Notes: generated by a model from the letters alone, not told the origin. A stretch of 64,000 nucleotides of DNA from Catenuloplanes atrovinosus (GCF_031458235.1 NZ_JAVDYB010000001.1:1819001-1883000), one strand, 5' to 3'; numbered from the stretch's first letter, positions 1 to 9,045 are shown. Translations and numbers: made by a program.

Positions 1-594
1 GGTGTGCCGGAGATCTACGGGGCGGTGCTGCCGTCCGTGGTCCGGATAACCGCGGGACGGTCGACCGGGACCGGCGTGCTGGCGAACGCGGACGGCACCA
101 TCCTGACGGCACACCATGTGGTCGACGGCGCCGGGACGATCACGGTCACCTACGCGGACGGCAGCGAGGCCGGTGCGTCGGTGGCGCGGGCGGACCCGGC
201 CATGGACATCGCGGTGCTGACGCCGGAGCGGCTGCCGGAGACGCTGGTCCCGGCCACGCTCGGCGGCGCGGCGGGCGTCGGCGACCCGGTGGTGGCGATC
301 GGCAACCCGCTCGGGCTGACCGCGTCCACCACCAGCGGCGTCGTCTCCGGTCTCGAGCGGACGCTCGATCGTGGGAACGATCCGGACATGGCGGGACTCA
401 TCCAGTTCGACGCGGCGGTCAACCCGGGCAGCTCGGGCGGGCCGCTGATCAACGACCGGGCGGAGGTGGTGGGCATCGTGGTGGCGCTGGCCAACCCGAC
501 CGACGCGGACACCTTCATCGGCATCGGCTTCGCGGTCCCGATCGGGGCCGCGCTCGGCGCCGTCGAGGGCGACGGCCAGGCACCGCCCCTGTGA
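1..594 (+). CDS. HtrA/trypsin-like serine protease, 5' end outside window
   Basis: Chymotrypsin-fold protease of the S1C (DegP/HtrA) type. Counting from the in-frame GTG at position 4, the catalytic triad is visible: His in TAHHVV (about residue 38), Asp in AMDIAVL (68) and Ser in NPGSSGGPL (144). The frame is open to the first base, so the real start, and probably a signal peptide or membrane anchor, lies before the window. No PDZ domain follows: the protein stops about 50 residues after the active Ser, so it is a bare protease domain. Its stop almost touches the MoxR gene, and all five genes to 4518 look co-transcribed. A protease linked to a MoxR/vWA module suggests a shared envelope or protein-maturation role, which is inference. 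Confidence 0.85.
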   Translation, partial: GVPEIYGAVLPSVVRITAGRSTGTGVLANADGTILTAHHVVDGAGTITVTYADGSEAGASVARADPAMDIAVLTPERLPETLVPATLGGAAGVGDPVVAIGNPLGLTASTTSGVVSGLERTLDRGNDPDMAGLIQFDAAVNPGSSGGPLINDRAEVVGIVVALANPTDADTFIGIGFAVPIGAALGAVEGDGQAPPL

Positions 595-611
595 GCGTGA
601 GGAGAGACCAC

Positions 612-1583
612 ATGCCGGACGCCGGACCGATCGAGCAGGTGCTCTACGAGGTCAAGAAGACCATCGTGGGCCAGGACCCGCTGCTCGAACGGCTGGTCGT
701 GGCGCTGCTCGCGCGCGGCCACATCCTGGTCGAGGGCGTGCCCGGCCTGGCCAAGACGCTCGCGGTGAAGTCCCTCGCGGAGGCGATCGGCGGCGCGTTC
801 CACCGGGTGCAGTTCACGCCGGACCTGGTGCCGGCGGACATCCTCGGCACCCGCGTCTACCACCAGCCGACCGGCGAGTTCCAGGTGTCGCTCGGCCCGG
901 TGTTCACCAACCTGCTGCTCGCCGACGAGATCAACCGCGCGCCGGCGAAGGTGCAGAGCGCGCTGCTGGAGGTCATGCAGGAACGGCAGGTCACCATCGG
1001 CCGCGAGACGCACCGGGTGCCGAACCCGTTCCTGGTGATGGCCACCCAGAACCCGATCGAGAGCGAGGGTACGTATCCGCTGCCCGAGGCGCAGACCGAC
1101 CGGTTCATGATGAAGGTGCTGGTCGGCTACCCGAGCGTGACCGAGGAGTTCGTGATCGTCGAGCGGGCGCTGTCCCCGGCCGCGGTCATCCAGCGGATCA
1201 TCGACCCGGAGACGCTGGTCGGGCTCCAGGAGCGGGCCGACCGGGTCTACGTGGACCCGTCGCTGATCGAGTTCGCGGTCAACCTGGCGCACGCCACCCG
1301 CGAGCCGGGCCGGATCGGCCTGGACGACCTCGCCCGGTACGTCACCTACGGCGCCTCGCCGCGCAGCTCGATCAGCCTGGTGCTGGCCGGGCGGGCGCTG
1401 GCGTTCGTCCGCGGGCGCGACTACGTCGTACCCGGGGATCTGCTGGATCTGGCTCCGGACGTGCTGCGGCATCGGCTCGTCCTGTCCTATGAGGCGCTCT
1501 CCGACGACGTCACCGCGGACCTGATCCTGCAGAAGATCCTGGCCAACCTGCCGGTGCCCGAGCCGGCGGGCCGGGGACGATAG
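612..1583 (+). CDS. MoxR family AAA+ ATPase
   Basis: 323-residue MoxR-type AAA+ ATPase, a chaperone-like motor that works with von Willebrand A proteins. Walker A is GVPGLAKT (about residues 42-49), Walker B LLADE (102-106), followed by the typical INRAP and MATQNP sensor stretches. I chose ATG at 612 because AGGAGA sits 6-7 nt before it; an in-frame GTG at 591 overlaps the protease stop and lacks a good ribosome site. The stop codon abuts the ATG of the next gene, so translation is coupled. MoxR, DUF58 and two vWA proteins is the classic module; the client protein is unknown. Confidence 0.95.
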   Translation: MPDAGPIEQVLYEVKKTIVGQDPLLERLVVALLARGHILVEGVPGLAKTLAVKSLAEAIGGAFHRVQFTPDLVPADILGTRVYHQPTGEFQVSLGPVFTNLLLADEINRAPAKVQSALLEVMQERQVTIGRETHRVPNPFLVMATQNPIESEGTYPLPEAQTDRFMMKVLVGYPSVTEEFVIVERALSPAAVIQRIIDPETLVGLQERADRVYVDPSLIEFAVNLAHATREPGRIGLDDLARYVTYGASPRSSISLVLAGRALAFVRGRDYVVPGDLLDLAPDVLRHRLVLSYEALSDDVTADLILQKILANLPVPEPAGRGR

Positions 1584-2471
1584 ATGGCCTCCGCACCGGA
1601 CCGGTTGCTGCGGCGCCTGGAGTGGCGGCTCGGCCGCCGGCTCGACGGGCGGCTCCAGGGCGCCTACCGCACGGTGTGGCACGGCACCGGGCTGGACTTC
1701 ACCGACCTGCGCGCCTACACCGCGGAGGACGACGTCCGGCACATCGACTGGAACGTGACCGCGCGCCTGGACGAGCCGTACGTCCGGCAGTACACGGAGG
1801 ACCGTGAGCTGACCGCGTGGCTGGTCGTGGACCGGTCCGCGTCCATGCGGTTCGGCCCGGCCGAGCAGGGCAAGGACTCGGTCGCGGCGGAGCTGTCGGT
1901 CAGCCTGGCGCGGCTGGTGTCGCAGGGCGGCAACCGGGTCGGCGCGATCCTCTACGACAACGACGACCAGCGGGTCATCCCGCCGCGCGGCGGGCGCGAC
2001 CAGATCCTCCGCATCGCCGGCGAGCTGATCAGGCCGCGCGCCGGGACGGCCGGGCGGACCACGGACCTGGCCGGGATGCTCGCGCTGGCCGCGGCCACCA
2101 CGCGGCAGCGCCGCAGCCTGATCTTCGTGGTGTCGGACTTCATCGGCGACCTCGGCTGGGAGAAGCCGCTGGCCATGCTCACCCACCGGCACGAAGTGGT
2201 GGTCGTGCGCGTGGTCGACCCGGCCGAGCTGTCGCTGCCGGACGTGGGTCTGGTGCTGGTCGAGGACGCGGAGACCGGCGAGCAGGTGCTGGTCGACACC
2301 AGCGACCCGCTGCTGCGCCGCCGGCTCGCCGAGGAGGTCGACGGCCGCGAGTCGGCCGTGGCGACCGCGATGCGCCGGGCCGGCGTGGCCGCCCACCGGA
2401 TCACCACCGATCAGGACCTGCTCGACGCGCTGCTGTCGATGACCAGGACCTCCGGGAGGGTACGCCGATGA
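1584..2471 (+). CDS. DUF58 domain protein (vWA-like)
   Basis: 295-residue DUF58 protein. The family signature around residues 35-61 (GLDFTDLRAY, then DDVRHIDW and TAR) is intact. It runs into a von Willebrand A-like fold with a metal-site motif DRSASM (Asp83, Ser85, Ser87). No signal peptide or membrane segment, so it is probably cytoplasmic and acts with the MoxR ATPase. ATG follows the MoxR stop with no gap, and the TGA overlaps the next ATG by the ATGA pattern, so all are translated as a unit. Confidence 0.93.
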   Translation: MASAPDRLLRRLEWRLGRRLDGRLQGAYRTVWHGTGLDFTDLRAYTAEDDVRHIDWNVTARLDEPYVRQYTEDRELTAWLVVDRSASMRFGPAEQGKDSVAAELSVSLARLVSQGGNRVGAILYDNDDQRVIPPRGGRDQILRIAGELIRPRAGTAGRTTDLAGMLALAAATTRQRRSLIFVVSDFIGDLGWEKPLAMLTHRHEVVVVRVVDPAELSLPDVGLVLVEDAETGEQVLVDTSDPLLRRRLAEEVDGRESAVATAMRRAGVAAHRITTDQDLLDALLSMTRTSGRVRR

Positions 2472-3436
2472 CGGTGCTCTACCCGGCCGTGCTCGCGGTC
2501 GCGGCACTGCTGACCGGCGCGGCGATCTGGGCGTACGTGACGCTGGCCCGCCGCCGTACCCGCGTGCTGGTCTCTGTGGGCCTGTCCGCCCCGGGCGACC
2601 GGCGCGCGGCCGTCCGGCGCCACCTGCCGTGGGCGCTGCTGCTCGCCGCGCTGCCGATCATGCTGGTCGGGCTCGCGCGGCCGCAGGCGGAGGTGGCCGT
2701 GCCGCGGGTGTCCGGCACCGTCGTGCTCGCGTTCGACATCTCCAACAGCATGGCCGCGGACGACGTCAGCCCGACCCGGCTCGGCGCCGCCCAGGCCGCG
2801 GCCGGCGAGTTCGTGCGCCGCCAGCCCGACTCGGTCGACGTGGGCGTGGTGGTCTTCGGCGACCAGGCGCTCACCACGCAGGCGCCGACCGCCGACCACG
2901 ACCTGGCGGTGGCCGCGATCGACCGGGCCAGGGCCGGCGGCGGCACCTCGCTCGGCCAGGCCATCATGGTGTCGCTCGGCGCGATCACCGGCCGCCCGGT
3001 CGTGCTGCCGCCGGACGGCGGGCCGGCGCCCGACCTCGGCTACTGGCCGTCCGCCACGATCGTGGTCTTCTCCGACGGCGAGGAGACCGGTGGCCCGGAC
3101 GTCGAGGCCGCCGCGAACCTGGCCGCGTCCGCGGGCGTGCGCATCCAGACCGTCGGCGTCGGCACGCCCGAGGGCGCCACCGTGGAGGTCGACGGGTACC
3201 GGCTGACCACCGTGCTGGACGAGACGCTGCTGACCGCGATCGCGCAGGTCAGCGGCGGCGCCTACCACACCGCGGGGGACGCGGAGGCGCTCGCGGACAC
3301 CACCGGCGGCATCGACCTGCGGCTGACCACGACGAAGGAGCCGGTCGAGCTGACCGCGCCGTTCGCCGGGGTCGCGCTGCTGCTGCTCGCCGCCGGGGCA
3401 CTGCTCAGCACCCGCTGGCACGGAAGGATCATCTGA
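2468..3436 (+). CDS. Membrane-anchored von Willebrand factor A protein (BatA-like)
   Basis: 322 residues. Two N-terminal membrane segments (about 5-25 and 53-71) precede a vWA domain with a complete metal-ion-dependent adhesion site: DISNS (Asp90, Ser92, Ser94), Thr160 and Asp203 in FSDGEE. A further hydrophobic segment closes the C-terminus (FAGVALLLLAAGALL). This is the Bat/aerotolerance-type layout: a vWA domain facing outward, anchored at both ends. The start at 2468 is fixed by the ATGA overlap with the DUF58 gene; the frame is open further upstream but only antisense-like protein would result. Product and partner are unknown. Confidence 0.92.
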   Translation: MTVLYPAVLAVAALLTGAAIWAYVTLARRRTRVLVSVGLSAPGDRRAAVRRHLPWALLLAALPIMLVGLARPQAEVAVPRVSGTVVLAFDISNSMAADDVSPTRLGAAQAAAGEFVRRQPDSVDVGVVVFGDQALTTQAPTADHDLAVAAIDRARAGGGTSLGQAIMVSLGAITGRPVVLPPDGGPAPDLGYWPSATIVVFSDGEETGGPDVEAAANLAASAGVRIQTVGVGTPEGATVEVDGYRLTTVLDETLLTAIAQVSGGAYHTAGDAEALADTTGGIDLRLTTTKEPVELTAPFAGVALLLLAAGALLSTRWHGRII

Positions 3437-4518
3437 TGTCCGTCGGCTGGCCGCTGGGCTTCCTCGCGCTGCTGATCGTGCCGCTGCTGCTGCTCGCCCG
3501 CTGGTGGCTGAACCGGCGCCGCAGACGCGCCGCGCTCCGGGTCTCCAGCGTGGCGCTGATCCGGGCCGCGCTGCCCGCCCGGCCGTCGTGGCGCCGCCGG
3601 GTACCCGTGATCCTGTTCCTGGCCGGCCTGGCCGCGCTGGCCGGCGGCCTGACCCGGCCGCAGGCGTCGATCGCGGTGCCGACCAACCAGTCGGCGATCC
3701 TGCTGGCGATCGACGTGTCCGGCTCGATGTGCACCACGGACATCGCGCCGAACCGGCTGGCGGTCGCGGCGGACGCGGCGCGCGAGTTCATCCGCGCGCA
3801 ACGCGACGGCACCCGGATCGGGCTGGTCGCGTTCTCCGGCATCTCCGGGCTGCTGGTCGCGCCGACCGAGGACAAGGAGGCGCTGCTCGCCGCGATCGAC
3901 GGGCTCAAGACCGCCCGCGGCACCGCCATCGGCCAGGCCATCCTGACCGCGATCGACGCGATAGCGGAGATCAACCCGAACGTGGCGGCCACCGGCGTCG
4001 ACCTGGGGGACCCGCCGGCGGGCGACCTCGGCGCGTACCAGCCGGACACGATCGTGGTGCTCACCGACGGCGCGAACAGCACCGGCGTCGACCCGGTCAC
4101 CGCGGCCGAGCAGGCCGCCGCGCGCCGGCTGCGGATATTCACGATCGGCTTCGGTACGACCGAGCCGGCGCAGATGGTGTGCACACCGGACCAGATCGGC
4201 ACGGACGCGTTCAGCGGGCGGCGCGGGCCGGGCGGGCGCGACCCCGGCTGGGGCAGCGGCAGCGGCGGCCGGCGGATCCAGGAGATCGACGAGGAGGCGC
4301 TGACCGCGGTCGCGGACCTGACCGGTGGGCGCTACTTCAAGGCGGAGGACTCCGAGCAGCTCACCGACGTGCTGGGCGACCTGCCCCGGGAGATCGGGCT
4401 GCAGCGGGAGGACGTGGAGATCACGTTCTGGTTCCTGCTGGCCGGGGCGGCGCTGGTGGGCGCGGGGGCCGGGCTGTCGCTGTGGTGGAACCGAGGGCTC
4501 ACGCCGGTGCGTCGATAG
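3436..4518 (+). CDS. Second membrane-anchored von Willebrand factor A protein
   Basis: 360-residue paralogue of the preceding gene with the same plan: N-terminal membrane segments (about 6-24 and 56-72), a vWA domain with DVSGS (Asp93, Ser95, Ser97) and LTDGAN, and a C-terminal membrane segment. It differs by a Gly/Arg-rich insertion near residues 255-280 (GRRGPGGRDPGWGSGSGG), probably a flexible loop, and two Cys (in MCTT and VCTP) that could pair outside the cell. TGATG overlap with the upstream stop shows coupling. It is the last gene of the operon; its 3' end overlaps the convergent barstar-like gene by 20 bp. Confidence 0.92.
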   Translation: MSVGWPLGFLALLIVPLLLLARWWLNRRRRRAALRVSSVALIRAALPARPSWRRRVPVILFLAGLAALAGGLTRPQASIAVPTNQSAILLAIDVSGSMCTTDIAPNRLAVAADAAREFIRAQRDGTRIGLVAFSGISGLLVAPTEDKEALLAAIDGLKTARGTAIGQAILTAIDAIAEINPNVAATGVDLGDPPAGDLGAYQPDTIVVLTDGANSTGVDPVTAAEQAAARRLRIFTIGFGTTEPAQMVCTPDQIGTDAFSGRRGPGGRDPGWGSGSGGRRIQEIDEEALTAVADLTGGRYFKAEDSEQLTDVLGDLPREIGLQREDVEITFWFLLAGAALVGAGAGLSLWWNRGLTPVRR

Positions 4519-4891
4519 GCGGCTGCACCAGGCAGGACAGGTGCTGCCCGTGCCGCGCGGCCGCCGCGCACCACTCTCCGATGATCTCCAGGGCGGCGCG
4601 GGCGGTGGCCGGCCGGGCCTCGGCGAACCCGTCATAACCGACGAAGGCCACGGCGAGCCCGTCCTTGGCGCGCTCCTGTCGGACGAGGTCGTTCAGGCAG
4701 TCGGTCAGCGCGTCGAGGGTCCCGCCGTAGTGGTCCGGGAAGTCCAGTGCCGCCGCTATCTCCCGGTGGAAGTCGCCGTCCTCGGTCCAGCCGGAGGCGT
4801 CGAGCCGGACCACGCGCTGTCCCCGGGCGCGCAGCGACGCCGCCACCGCGTCCAGCACCACGACTTCGAGGAACGGACGCACGTGAGTCAT
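4499..4891 (-). CDS. Barstar family (barnase inhibitor-like) protein
   Basis: 130-residue protein with the barstar fold signature: an acidic, Trp-containing helix and the stretch FPDHYGGTLDALTDCLNDL typical of the inhibitor's binding helix. Barstar inhibits the secreted RNase barnase by plugging its active site, but many actinobacterial barstar-fold genes stand alone and their partners are unknown. No barnase/RNase gene is adjacent. The ATG at 4891 fits the family N-terminus; an in-frame ATG (4903) and TTG (4909) are alternatives, with no strong ribosome site for any. The gene converges on and overlaps the vWA gene. Confidence 0.75.
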   Translation of the reverse strand: MTHVRPFLEVVVLDAVAASLRARGQRVVRLDASGWTEDGDFHREIAAALDFPDHYGGTLDALTDCLNDLVRQERAKDGLAVAFVGYDGFAEARPATARAALEIIGEWCAAAARHGQHLSCLVQPPIDAPA

Positions 4892-4931
4892 GGCCCCGAC
4901 CATAGCCAAATATTGATGTTGTCGCAGGCCC

Positions 4932-4945
4932 TATAGTCCGTGGAC
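4932..4945 (+). promoter_or_regulatory. Leaderless -10 promoter element for the SseB-like gene
   Basis: TATAGT lies 8 nt before the ATG at 4946, so transcription should start at or next to the start codon and give a leaderless mRNA, consistent with the lack of a ribosome site. A clear -35 is not evident; TTGATG at 4913 is too close. Confidence 0.55.
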
Positions 4946-5329
4946 ATGAGCGATTCGCCACTGTCCGACGCCTTGGCCGCGTATGCCGGAAATCGGACGG
5001 ATGAGAACTGGGCGCGGTTCGTCGCCGTGTTCCGTAACTCGATCGTGGGCGCGGTCGGCGCCGGCCCGGTCTCCGGTGGCCGGTCCGGCGCCGGGTTCGG
5101 CGTGGGCCGCACCACGCACGGCGACGGGCTGCCGCGCATCCTGACGTTCGCCGACCCGCCGGTCTACGCGCGCACGTTCGGGCAGCACTTCACCGTGGGC
5201 GTACCCGGCTCGGTGCTGCTGGAGATGGCCGCCGGCGACCCGGACTGCGCCGGCATCCTGGTCAACAGCGCCACCTCGGAGACCAGCGTCGTGATCACCC
5301 GGGAGGCGGCCGAGGCCGCGCTCGACTGA
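4946..5329 (+). CDS. SseB-like domain protein
   Basis: 127-residue soluble protein. The central and C-terminal pattern (LTFADPPVYARTFG, then VLLEMA, GILVNSATSETSVVI) matches the SseB N-terminal fold seen in many actinobacterial proteins often linked to secretion-associated or PE/ESX-like contexts; its biochemical role is unknown. An in-frame GTG lies at 4940, but the -10 element TATAGT ending at 4937 makes ATG 4946 the better start on a leaderless transcript. Monocistronic by position. Confidence 0.6.
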   Translation: MSDSPLSDALAAYAGNRTDENWARFVAVFRNSIVGAVGAGPVSGGRSGAGFGVGRTTHGDGLPRILTFADPPVYARTFGQHFTVGVPGSVLLEMAAGDPDCAGILVNSATSETSVVITREAAEAALD

Positions 5330-5342
5330 TCCGTGGGACACG

Positions 5343-5381
5343 TTGGTCAGAAGCAGATCACCCTCGGTAGGGTTGACGGCT
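5343..5381 (+). promoter_or_regulatory. Promoter of the MTHFR-family gene (leaderless)
   Basis: TTGGTC at 5343-5348 and TAGGGT at 5368-5373 are spaced 19 bp; the hexamer ends 8 nt before the ATG at 5382. No ribosome site is present. Confidence 0.5.
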
Positions 5382-6317
5382 ATGTCCGACACCTCGTCCC
5401 GGCCGAGCCTCCGCCAGATGATCGAGACGGGCGGGGAGCCCCTGCTGGTGGGCATCACGCCGCCGCGCCGCTCCGCCGCACCCGAGCAGGTGGCGGAGAT
5501 CGCCGAGCGCACGCTGGAGCGGCTCGCCGCCGTCGACGTGGACGGGCTCATCCTCTACGACATCGACGACGAGAGCGACCGCAACCCGGAGCAGCGGCCG
5601 TTCCCGTACCTGCCGACCATGGACCCGGCCGCGTTCCACGACACGCACCTCGGCGCGTGGGAGCGCTGCGTGATCGTCTACCGGTGCGTCGGCAAGTACC
5701 CCGAGGCCGACCTCGCGGAGTGGCTGCGGGCCGTCGACACCGACCGGGTGCTCAGCGTCTTCGTCGGCGCGTCCTCCGGCGACAAGCCGGTGCACACGCA
5801 CCTGGGCCAGGCGCACGCGCTGCGCCGGGAGATCCGCGACGAGTTGTCGCTCGGCGCGGTCACCATCACCGAGCGGTACACCCGCCGCGGCGACGAGCAC
5901 CTGCGCATGCTGGACAAGCAGGAGCGCGGCGTCGCGTTCTTCATCTCCCAGGTGGTGTACGACGTCGGCGCCACCAAGAGCATGCTCAGCGACTACTTCT
6001 ACGCGTGCCGGGAGCGCGGCGTGGCGCCCCGGCCGGTGATCCTCACGCTCTCGGTCTGCGGCTCGGTCAAGACGCTGGAGTTCCTCCAGTGGCTCGGCGT
6101 GGACGTGCCGCGCTGGCTGGAGAACACGCTGCGGCACGCGCAGGACCCGCTGACCGAGTCGTACGAGCAGTGCGTGGCCAATGCGCGCGAGCTCATCGCG
6201 TTCTGCCGCCGCCTGGGCCTGCCGTTCGGCTTCAACGTGGAGAGCGTGTCCAGCCGCAAGGTCGAGATCGAGGCCTCCGTCGCGCTGGCCGCGGAGATCC
6301 GGACGCTGCTCGGCTGA
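5382..6317 (+). CDS. Methylenetetrahydrofolate reductase family protein
   Basis: 311-residue protein of the MTHFR (MetF) TIM-barrel family, shorter and divergent from classical MetF. Visible are the N-terminal strand VGITPPRRS, the family-like motif VDGLILYDIDDES, and a conserved C-terminal GFNVESVSSRK stretch. MetF makes 5-methyl-THF from 5,10-methylene-THF with reduced flavin. Whether this divergent group uses folate, F420 or another one-carbon substrate cannot be told from sequence. It starts on a leaderless transcript and ends at a strong hairpin at 6330-6360, so it is a single-gene unit. Confidence 0.75.
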   Translation: MSDTSSRPSLRQMIETGGEPLLVGITPPRRSAAPEQVAEIAERTLERLAAVDVDGLILYDIDDESDRNPEQRPFPYLPTMDPAAFHDTHLGAWERCVIVYRCVGKYPEADLAEWLRAVDTDRVLSVFVGASSGDKPVHTHLGQAHALRREIRDELSLGAVTITERYTRRGDEHLRMLDKQERGVAFFISQVVYDVGATKSMLSDYFYACRERGVAPRPVILTLSVCGSVKTLEFLQWLGVDVPRWLENTLRHAQDPLTESYEQCVANARELIAFCRRLGLPFGFNVESVSSRKVEIEASVALAAEIRTLLG

Positions 6318-6329
6318 CCGACGTACCGT

Positions 6330-6366
6330 GGAGGGATCGGGCCGGCGGCCCGGTCCCTCCCTCTTT
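6330..6366 (+). terminator. Intrinsic-type terminator after the MTHFR-family gene
   Basis: A 14-bp stem (arms 6330-6343 and 6347-6360, one G-U pair) with a 3-nt loop, followed by CTCTTTG. It lies 12 nt after the stop codon. Confidence 0.75.
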
Positions 6367-6389
6367 GGCGCCGTAACCGCGTCAAATAG

Positions 6390-6401
6390 ATCAATATTGA
6401 T
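6390..6401. promoter_or_regulatory. AT-rich 12-bp perfect palindrome upstream of the LPMO gene
   Basis: ATCAATATTGAT is a perfect palindrome in the only AT-rich patch of this neighbourhood, 27 bp before the LacI-type box. It could be a second operator or part of the promoter; no regulator is identifiable. Confidence 0.4.
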
Positions 6402-6427
6402 ATTTATGAACTTTGATGCAATGCTCC

Positions 6428-6441
6428 TGGAAGCGCTCCCA
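6428..6441. promoter_or_regulatory. LacI/CebR-type operator upstream of the LPMO gene
   Basis: TGGAAGCGCTCCCA differs by one base from the 14-bp box TGGGAGCGCTCCCA bound by CebR, the LacI-family repressor of cellulose use in Streptomyces. It lies 33 bp before the LPMO start, where it would block transcription until a polysaccharide breakdown product is present. Confidence 0.75.
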
Positions 6442-6473
6442 ACCATGATGCGCGCCGAAACGGAGGATGCACC

Positions 6474-7142
6474 ATGAGTTCACCCACGACCGGGTCCTCC
6501 CGGTCAGCCGCCCGCCACCCACTCCGGGCGCTCGTCCTGTTGCTGACCCTGGTCGCGGTCGTGCTGCCCTGGAGCGGTGTCGCTCAGGCGCACGGCACCA
6601 TCGTCGGCCCGGCCACCCGGCAGTACCAGTGCTGGCAGGCCTGGGGCAGCAACCACACCAACCCGGCCATGCAGCAGCAGGACCCCATGTGTTACCAGGC
6701 GTTCCAGGCGAACCCGGACACCATGTGGAACTGGATGAGCGCGCTCCGGGACGGCCTCGGTGGCCAGTTCCAGGCCCGCACGCCGGACGGCCAGCTCTGC
6801 TCCAACGGCCTCTCCCGCAACAGCAGCCTGGACACCCCGGGCGCGTGGAAGACCACGCCGATCAGCAACAACTTCACCGTCCACCTGTACGACCAGGCGA
6901 GTCACGGCGCTGACTACTTCCGCGTCTACGTGAGCAAGCAGGGGTTCAACCCGGCCACCCAGCGCCTCGGCTGGGGCAACCTCGACTTCATCACGCAGAC
7001 CGGACGGTACGCGCCGGCCCAGGACATCCGCTTCAACGTGTCCACCTCCGGCTACACCGGCCACCACATCGTGTTCGTCATCTGGCAGGCCTCGCACCTC
7101 GACCAGGCCTACATGTGGTGCAGTGACGTGACCTTCTCCTGA
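6474..7142 (+). CDS. Secreted lytic polysaccharide monooxygenase, AA10 (CBM33) family
   Basis: 222-residue precursor. A signal peptide (about 1-39, ending VAQA) exposes His40 as the mature N-terminus, which with His144 (ASHGADYF) forms the copper histidine brace. The enzyme oxidatively cleaves crystalline chitin or cellulose outside the cell, boosting hydrolases. There is no appended binding module: mature length about 183 residues is a single AA10 domain. Substrate cannot be fixed from sequence. ATG has GGAGG about 6 nt upstream. A CebR-like operator at 6428 suggests cellulose-type control; a terminator at 7157 ends the unit. Confidence 0.93.
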   Translation: MSSPTTGSSRSAARHPLRALVLLLTLVAVVLPWSGVAQAHGTIVGPATRQYQCWQAWGSNHTNPAMQQQDPMCYQAFQANPDTMWNWMSALRDGLGGQFQARTPDGQLCSNGLSRNSSLDTPGAWKTTPISNNFTVHLYDQASHGADYFRVYVSKQGFNPATQRLGWGNLDFITQTGRYAPAQDIRFNVSTSGYTGHHIVFVIWQASHLDQAYMWCSDVTFS

Positions 7143-7156
7143 TCCATCCCCACCCT

Positions 7157-7206
7157 CGCCACTCCGGCTCCGGGCGCCACCGCCCAGGGCCGGAGTGGCG
7201 CTTTTC
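7157..7206 (+). terminator. Intrinsic terminator after the LPMO gene
   Basis: Perfect 12-bp inverted repeat, arms CGCCACTCCGGC (7157-7168) and GCCGGAGTGGCG (7189-7200), with a 20-nt loop that can pair further, followed by CTTTTCG. Confidence 0.85.
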
Positions 7207-7220
7207 GTTCCGGTTCCGGG

Positions 7221-7463
7221 GTGATCGGACGTCGGCTCGGCGGCGGAAATCGGCCGGTGGGGTCGCCCGCGGTGGGGGCCGCGCTCGACCGGCTCGGGGT
7301 CGGGCATCCCGGTGGCTACACCCACGAGATCGTCTTTCGGCGCTGCCCGGCCTGCGGTGAGCGCAACATCGTCCGCGACGGCGACTTCACCTGCGCGCTG
7401 TGCGACGGTGACCTGCCCGCGGAGTGGAACGTCGACGAGGTGGCCGGACGCGGCCACGGCTGA
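7221..7463 (+). CDS. Small zinc-ribbon protein
   Basis: 80-residue protein with two CxxC knuckles (RCPACGERN and TCALCDGDLP) about 18 residues apart, a rubredoxin-like zinc ribbon in the C-terminal half. The N-terminal 35 residues are Gly/Arg-rich and may not be translated; the GTG at 7221 has no clear ribosome site and a later start is possible. No function is known. It follows the LPMO terminator, so it needs its own promoter, which I cannot see. Confidence 0.5.
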   Translation: MIGRRLGGGNRPVGSPAVGAALDRLGVGHPGGYTHEIVFRRCPACGERNIVRDGDFTCALCDGDLPAEWNVDEVAGRGHG

Positions 7464-7593
7464 TCGGGGAGACGCGGGGCCGGGGCGAATGTGTCCGACT
7501 CGCAACACGGTTAACGGCGTCCGGGGGCGGATTCGTTAACCTGCGGGCCATACCGTGTCCGCCCGATGGTCTCCTCGGAAGGCAGTCAGGGAC

Positions 7594-7914
7594 ATGATGC
7601 TCGACGTCTCCACGCGCGCTGACGGCAGCCTGGTCATCCGCGCCAGCGGCGACGTGGGCGTGGAGAACGCGGTGCACCTCCGGCGGGCGCTGGTGCACGC
7701 GGTGCGCCGGACCCGGCCACTGCGCCTGATCCTCGATCTCGCCGGCGTCGCGTCCGTCGATTCGATAGGCGTGGGTACGTTCGCGGCCACCTGTGCGCTC
7801 GCGGACGTGCACCAGGTGGCGGTGTTCTTCGACGATCCGGCGCCGGAACTCGCGGCGCGACTGGCCACCGCCGGCGTGCCGCCGTGGCGACTGCGCCGTT
7901 CGGAGTGGGGCTGA
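7594..7914 (+). CDS. STAS domain protein, anti-sigma factor antagonist-like
   Basis: 106-residue single STAS domain. The motif VDSIGVGTF carries the Ser that partner-switching kinases phosphorylate in SpoIIAA/RsbV proteins. Such proteins, when dephosphorylated, bind an anti-sigma kinase and free a sigma factor. No anti-sigma kinase or sigma gene is adjacent, so the partner is elsewhere. ATG 7594 is preceded by AGGGA; a GTG start at 7555 is less likely. Other STAS roles, such as stressosome component, are possible. Confidence 0.8.
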   Translation: MMLDVSTRADGSLVIRASGDVGVENAVHLRRALVHAVRRTRPLRLILDLAGVASVDSIGVGTFAATCALADVHQVAVFFDDPAPELAARLATAGVPPWRLRRSEWG

Positions 7915-7997
7915 GGCTTCGGGTGCGTCACCGGAACCACACCACGGGCGTACCGATCGTTCGTTTCCGGGACATTCGGGTGATCATTTGGCGCATC

Positions 7998-8010
7998 TAT
8001 ATTCCCGTCC
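7998..8010 (+). promoter_or_regulatory. Leaderless -10 element for the secreted protein at 8011
   Basis: TATATT at 7998-8003 ends 7 nt before the ATG, and no ribosome site is present. The flanking DNA is locally AT-rich. Confidence 0.6.

Positions 8011-9045
<1,035 letters not shown>

Noticed and set aside
150-2507. Very long antisense open frames (785 codons here, and similar ones over the ABC operon and the BTAD gene)
   Set aside because: They mirror real genes in very GC-rich DNA, are Arg/Gly/Pro/Ala-rich with no domains, and lack ribosome sites.
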